Shown here: in pieces, positions 6,354-9,446 of the stretch
How positions within the stretch are numbered: the first letter of the stretch is position 1
How the letters are laid out: every line of letters begins with the position of its first letter
DNA from: Calditrichota bacterium
GTDB lineage: Bacteria > Calditrichota > Calditrichia > RBG-13-44-9 > J075
NCBI GenBank assembly: GCA_024275555.1
Contig: JAJRYW010000231.1
Span: 1-9,446 of the forward strand
Reading direction: 5' to 3'
Length of the DNA: 9,446 nt
Notes under the pieces: model-generated
Seen by the model: the letters and a program-made list of their open reading frames with translations, nothing else
The model's database searches: none
Told to the model about the DNA's origin: nothing
Made by a program: the position numbers and the translations under genes

Positions 6354-6410
6354 ATCATTGGCAACTTCCGGGCAGACGCCGCGTTTCTTCTACAAAAGGG
6401 GTTGAAAACT

Positions 6411-7082
6411 ATGGAACATCATACCGAGCAGCAAAAAAAACTTTACCGTTCCCGGGGCGACCGTTTTCTTGGCGGCGTATGCGGGGGAATTGCCGAATAT
6501 TTTCAAATAGATAGCAACCTGGTGCGGGTGCTGTTTGTGCTCTCCAGCCTTTTCTGGGGAGTGGGGGTCATTGTCTACCTGGCGGCGTTACTCATCGTTC
6601 CCGACAATCCCGAGCAGGAAGCCCCGCAAGCCGGGCGTATCAGCGACAATACTTTGTTTTGGGGGGTGCTCTTTGTGGTGCTGGGGGTGGTGCTCCTGTT
6701 CCGCCAGCTGGACCTGCAGATTCTCTACATCCCGCATCTTCCCTGGCAAACCGTCTGGGCCATTTTCCTGATCGCCATCGGGGCGGCTATCCTGTGGATG
6801 CAGTACAAACAGGGCGACGCCCCTCTTGCGGATGATTCCGAAGCGGCGCCGGCGACCAATCCGTTGCTGGATTGGCAAAATAAAATTTTTCGCTCTCGCA
6901 CAGATCGAAAACTGGCCGGGGTCTGCGGCGGCCTGGCCCGCTATTTCAAAGTCGATTCCTCCCTGGTGCGGTTAGGCTGGATCTTGCTGACCATCGTTTC
7001 CAAGGGGTTGGGCGTGCTGATTTACGTTGCCTTTATCTTCATCTTCCCGGAGGAAACCCCGGAACAATCCCTGAACGCTTGA
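6411..7082 (+). CDS. Membrane protein with two PspC domains around a LiaF-like helical pair
   Basis: This 223-residue inner-membrane protein has two complete PspC domains. The first (about 11-65) reads LYRSRGDRFLGGVCGGIAEYF, then a helix ending in VPD. The second (about 159-215) reads IFRSRTDRKLAGVCGGLARYF, then a helix ending in FPEE. Between them are two further hydrophobic segments (about 81-100 and 115-131) resembling the LiaI/LiaF-type two-helix unit. PspC domains belong to phage-shock/envelope-stress systems, where they sense or bind partners at the membrane; no PspA or PspB gene is present here. AGGGG (6397-6401) with a 9-nt spacer favours ATG at 6411 over the TTG at 6402. It lies 57 nt after greA, probably in the same operon, and is followed at once by a terminator candidate. 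Confidence 0.88.
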   Translation: MEHHTEQQKKLYRSRGDRFLGGVCGGIAEYFQIDSNLVRVLFVLSSLFWGVGVIVYLAALLIVPDNPEQEAPQAGRISDNTLFWGVLFVVLGVVLLFRQLDLQILYIPHLPWQTVWAIFLIAIGAAILWMQYKQGDAPLADDSEAAPATNPLLDWQNKIFRSRTDRKLAGVCGGLARYFKVDSSLVRLGWILLTIVSKGLGVLIYVAFIFIFPEETPEQSLNA

Positions 7083-7087
7083 TTCGT

Positions 7088-7126
7088 GCGGATCGTAACG
7101 CCTAAAAAGTCCCGACCGCTTTTTTT
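7088..7126 (+). terminator. Intrinsic terminator after the PspC-domain gene
   Basis: GCGG (7088-7091) and TCG (7093-7095) pair with CGA (7113-7115) and CCGC (7116-7119), giving 7 bp with a single bulged A and a 17-nt loop. Seven T (7120-7126) follow. It starts 6 nt after the stop codon. The loop is long, but placement and T-run support termination of the rel/spoT-greA-pspC transcript. Confidence 0.55.
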
Positions 7127-7194
7127 GACAAAGATCATTTGATATGTGGGCGGCCATGTGTAAATATCTGCTTAATATTTAATTCCGGGGTATA

Positions 7195-7713
7195 ATGATG
7201 TCATCAAAACCCTCAGCGTTTATGGGAGTGCTGCTTATCCTGATTGGATTGGCAATCCTGTTTGAACGCTACTACCAGCTTGATATTTATTTCCTGCGCA
7301 GCTACGGGCTGGTGCTGCTGGGCGGCGTGGGGCTGACGCGGGGAATACGCCGGACCCCGCATCGGCGTATCTGGATTTCTACATTTTTTTTGGGGGTGGG
7401 GCTCTTTTATCTCTTCGAAGAATACGGGCTGTATGTGATCGATAAAGGTTTGACCATCGCGGTGTTGCCGCTTGTCGCCGGTGCAGCCTTTCTGATTACT
7501 TTTTTTCTGTGCGGCCGCTTCTGGAAACATCTCATTTACGGCGGCTTGATTACCGCCCTGGGCCTGTTCTTCCTGGCTTATTATATCAACCTGGTGCCCG
7601 GAGAAATTTTTATTACCGTAATTGATGACTATTGGCCGCTGGCTTTAGTGGTTTTAGGGGTAGCTTATTTGATCCACGGATGGACTGCCAATCGGTCTCG
7701 AAACATGGTTTAA
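7195..7713 (+). CDS. Six-helix membrane protein, LiaF/DUF5668-like repeats
   Basis: This 172-residue polytopic membrane protein has hydrophobic helices at about 9-23, 37-51, 61-75, 87-105, 113-131 and 147-162. They form three copies of a two-helix unit. Each copy starts with a helix of the G-x(2-3)-L-I/L-x-G-L-x(2-3)-L/F type (GVLLILIGLAILF, FLGVGLFYLF, LITALGLFFLAYY). Each is followed by a loop and a helix like the YWPLALVVLGVAYLI seen in the third copy. This is the pattern of LiaI/LiaF-type transmembrane regions. No soluble sensor domain is attached, so the function is unknown; a role in envelope-stress sensing is inferred from the family and the PspC neighbour. The start may be ATG 7195 or the adjacent ATG 7198, which is better spaced (7 nt) from GGGG at 7187-7190. 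Confidence 0.8.
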   Translation: MMSSKPSAFMGVLLILIGLAILFERYYQLDIYFLRSYGLVLLGGVGLTRGIRRTPHRRIWISTFFLGVGLFYLFEEYGLYVIDKGLTIAVLPLVAGAAFLITFFLCGRFWKHLIYGGLITALGLFFLAYYINLVPGEIFITVIDDYWPLALVVLGVAYLIHGWTANRSRNMV

Positions 7714-7740
7714 ACCATTTAGCGATAGGTGAGGAAATCT

Positions 7741-8886
7741 GTGGACAATTTCGGATTACACGATAAAATCGATATTGACAGCCGTGAATTCCATGTACAT
7801 ACCGGCGCACTTCTGGAAAACCGCAAAATTATCTCGGAAGTCTTCGAAAAGGGCATGTTCCTGATTGCCCGGGAATACCAAATCGATCTCCGCTCGGAGT
7901 CCCGCCAGCCCGATTACGATTTCCTAACCAAAATCACCGGAAATTTCCACCAAAGCGTAATTGACGAATTGGAAGCGCTCTACCAGGTCGAGGAAAAACT
8001 GGAGCGTTTCCGGCATCCCAAATCCCACTATTACCTGGGCATTCTGTTCCTGCGCCGGAATCTGTTCCGGGAATCGATTCGCCAGTTTCGGATTGCCATC
8101 GAGCAGGATAACAAATACATGAAAGCTTACCTGGGATTGGGCATTTCCTACCTCAAATCGCGGCAATTTGAGTACGCGATGGAGACCTTCCAAAAAGCGT
8201 TTTCCATGAGCGAGAAATACCCGGATTTTTTGAACTACTATGGCCTGGCTCACCTGTTTTTAGGAGATTACGACAACTCCACTTCGCTCTTTAAAGAGGC
8301 TATCCGGCTCAATCCCCGCTATGTGGAGGCGCAGTTAAACCTGGGAGTGGCCCTCTACAAGTCCGCCCTGGAAGGGGTAAAAGACCCCAGCGCGGTGGCG
8401 GTGCCGGCCCGGGTGAGCATCTACCTGAAGCAGGTGCGCGATCTTTCCAAATACCGGATTTCCTATTGGCAGCGGGAATTCAGTCAGCTTCTGGAACTAT
8501 TGAAAGACAACAACCACGAGGTAATTATTCCCCAATTGGAAGAGTTCCAGTTGCGCCTGGTCGATATCGTCTCGGACCGGGAAAAGATTTACGAATTCTA
8601 CCTGCGCTTTCTCTTCGGGGGCAAAGAGTTTGACATGGAAACCATCCAGAAATACGAGCGCTACTTTATTGCCGAGAATGAAGTGCAGACCCGCTACCCG
8701 GATTACTGGAACGACCTGGGCACCTTCAACCTGATCAAAAGCCGCAGTTTATACCTGAAATCGATGGAAGAGTTTGAAAAGGCGCTGGTGCTGGCCCCCA
8801 CCTTCGAAGAAGCCCAGATCAACCTGGATAAAATTCGCAGCCACGAGAAGGGTTTTCTGATCTTGCTCCGGGCTATCCTCAAGTAA
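7741..8886 (+). CDS. Tetratricopeptide-repeat protein with distinctive N-terminal segment
   Basis: This 381-residue protein, with no signal peptide or membrane helix, is probably a cytoplasmic scaffold. Residues 1-50 form a short predicted beta segment (DIDSREFHVHTG, then KIISEVFEKGMFLIARE). I have the impression that this type of segment precedes TPRs in other proteins, but I cannot name the family. TPR units follow at about 94-127, 128-161 and 162-195, with a partial fourth; canonical positions include YYLGILFLRRNLFRESIRQF and AYLGLGISYLKSRQFEYAM. After a charged helical middle, a further TPR-like pair appears at about 318-365 (YWNDLGTF, then SMEEFEKALVLAP). The GTG at 7741 is chosen because AGGTGAGG (7727-7734) sits 6 nt before it; a GTG at 7729 lies inside that site. 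It starts 27 nt after the membrane-protein gene, so the two are probably co-transcribed. Confidence 0.85.
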   Translation: MDNFGLHDKIDIDSREFHVHTGALLENRKIISEVFEKGMFLIAREYQIDLRSESRQPDYDFLTKITGNFHQSVIDELEALYQVEEKLERFRHPKSHYYLGILFLRRNLFRESIRQFRIAIEQDNKYMKAYLGLGISYLKSRQFEYAMETFQKAFSMSEKYPDFLNYYGLAHLFLGDYDNSTSLFKEAIRLNPRYVEAQLNLGVALYKSALEGVKDPSAVAVPARVSIYLKQVRDLSKYRISYWQREFSQLLELLKDNNHEVIIPQLEEFQLRLVDIVSDREKIYEFYLRFLFGGKEFDMETIQKYERYFIAENEVQTRYPDYWNDLGTFNLIKSRSLYLKSMEEFEKALVLAPTFEEAQINLDKIRSHEKGFLILLRAILK

Positions 8887-8975
8887 TCCAATCTCCGCAG
8901 TAATACCCCGCGCAGAAATAAGCTCTCAAATAAACTTTTTTGATTAAATTTTATCGGTAATCATAACTATTGCTT

Positions 8976-9091
8976 CTCTCAAACTTTGGCAAACTTCTCT
9001 TTCGGGCCGCCAGAATCAAAATGGCAGTCGATTTGACATTGTTCATCCCCGACTTATCGCATTGGTTTTAACCTTAGCCAATTTGTGAGAG
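8976..9091. repeat. Imperfect 15-nt inverted repeat spanning 116 bp
   Basis: Arm CTCTCAAACTTTGGC (8976-8990) matches the reverse complement of GCCAATTTGTGAGAG (9077-9091) at 12 of 15 positions, with perfect CTCTCA/TGAGAG ends. Inside are a GCCA/TGGC pair and the near-palindrome GGTTTTAACC (9064-9073). It could be the closing stem of a structured RNA or the ends of a small non-autonomous element. No target-site duplication is evident. Confidence 0.35.
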
Positions 9092-9257
9092 TGCCGGCAG
9101 AATTTCCCTTCCATTTTCCTGCACTATAATTGCCTATTGCAAAAATAATTTTTTTTTGTAAATTCGAAACCTTATTATTACGCAGGTGCATCCATTTAGT
9201 TGCCATTTATTTCTAAACAAGCAATTTTTTTGAGATAAAAAATATAGATGAATGAAT

Positions 9258-9443
9258 TCAACTCAATCTATAAACAACTGGCTCACCTCCTAAACTTCTT
9301 TTGGGGCAGCCAATAATACCGATGTAAACCCATCCGATGCACATATTTATCACTCTCTTCCAGGCTCTTTCCATGGTTGGGAAGGTGTGTTGTTCGATCT
9401 GGTGATTTTCTTTTATCTCAATTGTGGATTCTAAAGTTATCAT
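9258..9443 (-). pseudogene. Possible decayed antitoxin-like reading frame at the window edge (doubtful)
   Basis: A 61-codon frame runs from ATG at 9443 and stays open to the right edge, so it may begin further right. Its start (MITLESTIEIKENHQIE) resembles the N-terminus of small antitoxins that read roughly TLE-x-T-I-x-I-x-E-N-H-x-I. The expected PPGKARVI-type continuation is not in frame, although a P-G-R reading appears one frame over, as if a frameshift had occurred. The rest is unlike a globular protein. It could equally be chance. Confidence 0.15.
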
Positions 9444-9446
9444 TCG

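Larger units (their letters stand above)
8887..9446. other. 560-bp AT-rich region without a confident gene
   Basis: The sequence becomes clearly AT-rich after the TPR gene. I see no canonical terminator directly after the stop. Visible elements are a TGATTA/TAATCA pair (8941-8963), an imperfect 15-nt inverted repeat (8976-8990 with 9077-9091), a TATAAT (9125-9130) without a good -35 partner, a T9 run (about 9150-9158) and a perfect Shine-Dalgarno-like sequence on the minus strand near 9282-9291. A minus-strand frame open to the right edge (9258-9443) is treated separately as doubtful. Confidence 0.5.

Noticed and set aside
7125..7130. TTGACA after the PspC gene as a -35 box for the next gene
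   Set aside because: The sequence 16-18 nt downstream is GC-rich (GGGCGG). A Bacteroidota-type TTTG-N19-TAAATATC pair (7138-7168) is a partial alternative but matches the consensus imperfectly.
9125..9130. A perfect TATAAT box
   Set aside because: No acceptable -35 is found 16-18 nt upstream and no plus-strand gene follows in the window.
1..9446. CRISPR arrays, rRNA, tRNA, intact transposase or phage genes
   Set aside because: No regularly spaced direct repeats, no rRNA or tRNA signatures and no recognisable mobile-element proteins were seen on either strand.

Overview
The window reads as chromosome from a Gram-negative (diderm), non-proteobacterial bacterium. Evidence: one protein has a Sec signal peptide and a beta-barrel-like body, another has a lipobox followed by a DUF6252-like body (a type common in Bacteroidota and relatives), and the coding DNA is of moderate GC while the long gaps are more AT-rich. 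A lineage in or near the FCB group (Bacteroidota, Calditrichota, KSB1-like) is my best guess, but no rRNA or lineage marker is present. I recognise no phage, plasmid, CRISPR or intact insertion-sequence genes.

Left third (1-3082), all genes on the minus strand: an M29-type aminopeptidase-like metalloenzyme (2114-3082), a small outer-surface lipoprotein (969-1481) and a small outer-membrane beta-barrel protein (207-737). Each has its own good Shine-Dalgarno site. The gaps are long (632 and 231 bp) and rich in GC hairpins, so these are probably separate transcription units. The extreme left edge carries a double-hairpin palindromic repeat of REP type.

Middle (3083-7126), plus strand: a 545-bp divergent intergenic region, then a bifunctional (p)ppGpp synthetase/hydrolase (Rel/SpoT family), the transcript-cleavage factor GreA 17 nt later, and a protein with two PspC domains 57 nt after that. 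A hairpin plus T7 terminator candidate closes the set. The first two genes both tune RNA polymerase, one through ppGpp and one through the secondary channel. The third belongs to the envelope-stress domain family. The divergent region contains a textbook-looking intrinsic terminator at 3436-3459 that no coding gene upstream explains. It points to a small RNA or an attenuated leader ahead of the stringent-response gene, and is the most intriguing non-coding signal here.

Right third (7195-8886), plus strand: a six-helix membrane protein built from three copies of a LiaF/DUF5668-like two-helix unit, then a TPR protein 27 nt downstream with a distinctive N-terminal segment. The same two-helix unit sits between the two PspC domains of the preceding gene, so the three genes look functionally related. 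The last 560 bp hold no convincing gene. They contain an imperfect long inverted repeat and, at the edge, a minus-strand reading frame that vaguely resembles a decayed antitoxin. I found no clear evidence of a new defence or biosynthetic system; the findings list non-coding signals and unusual domain layouts.
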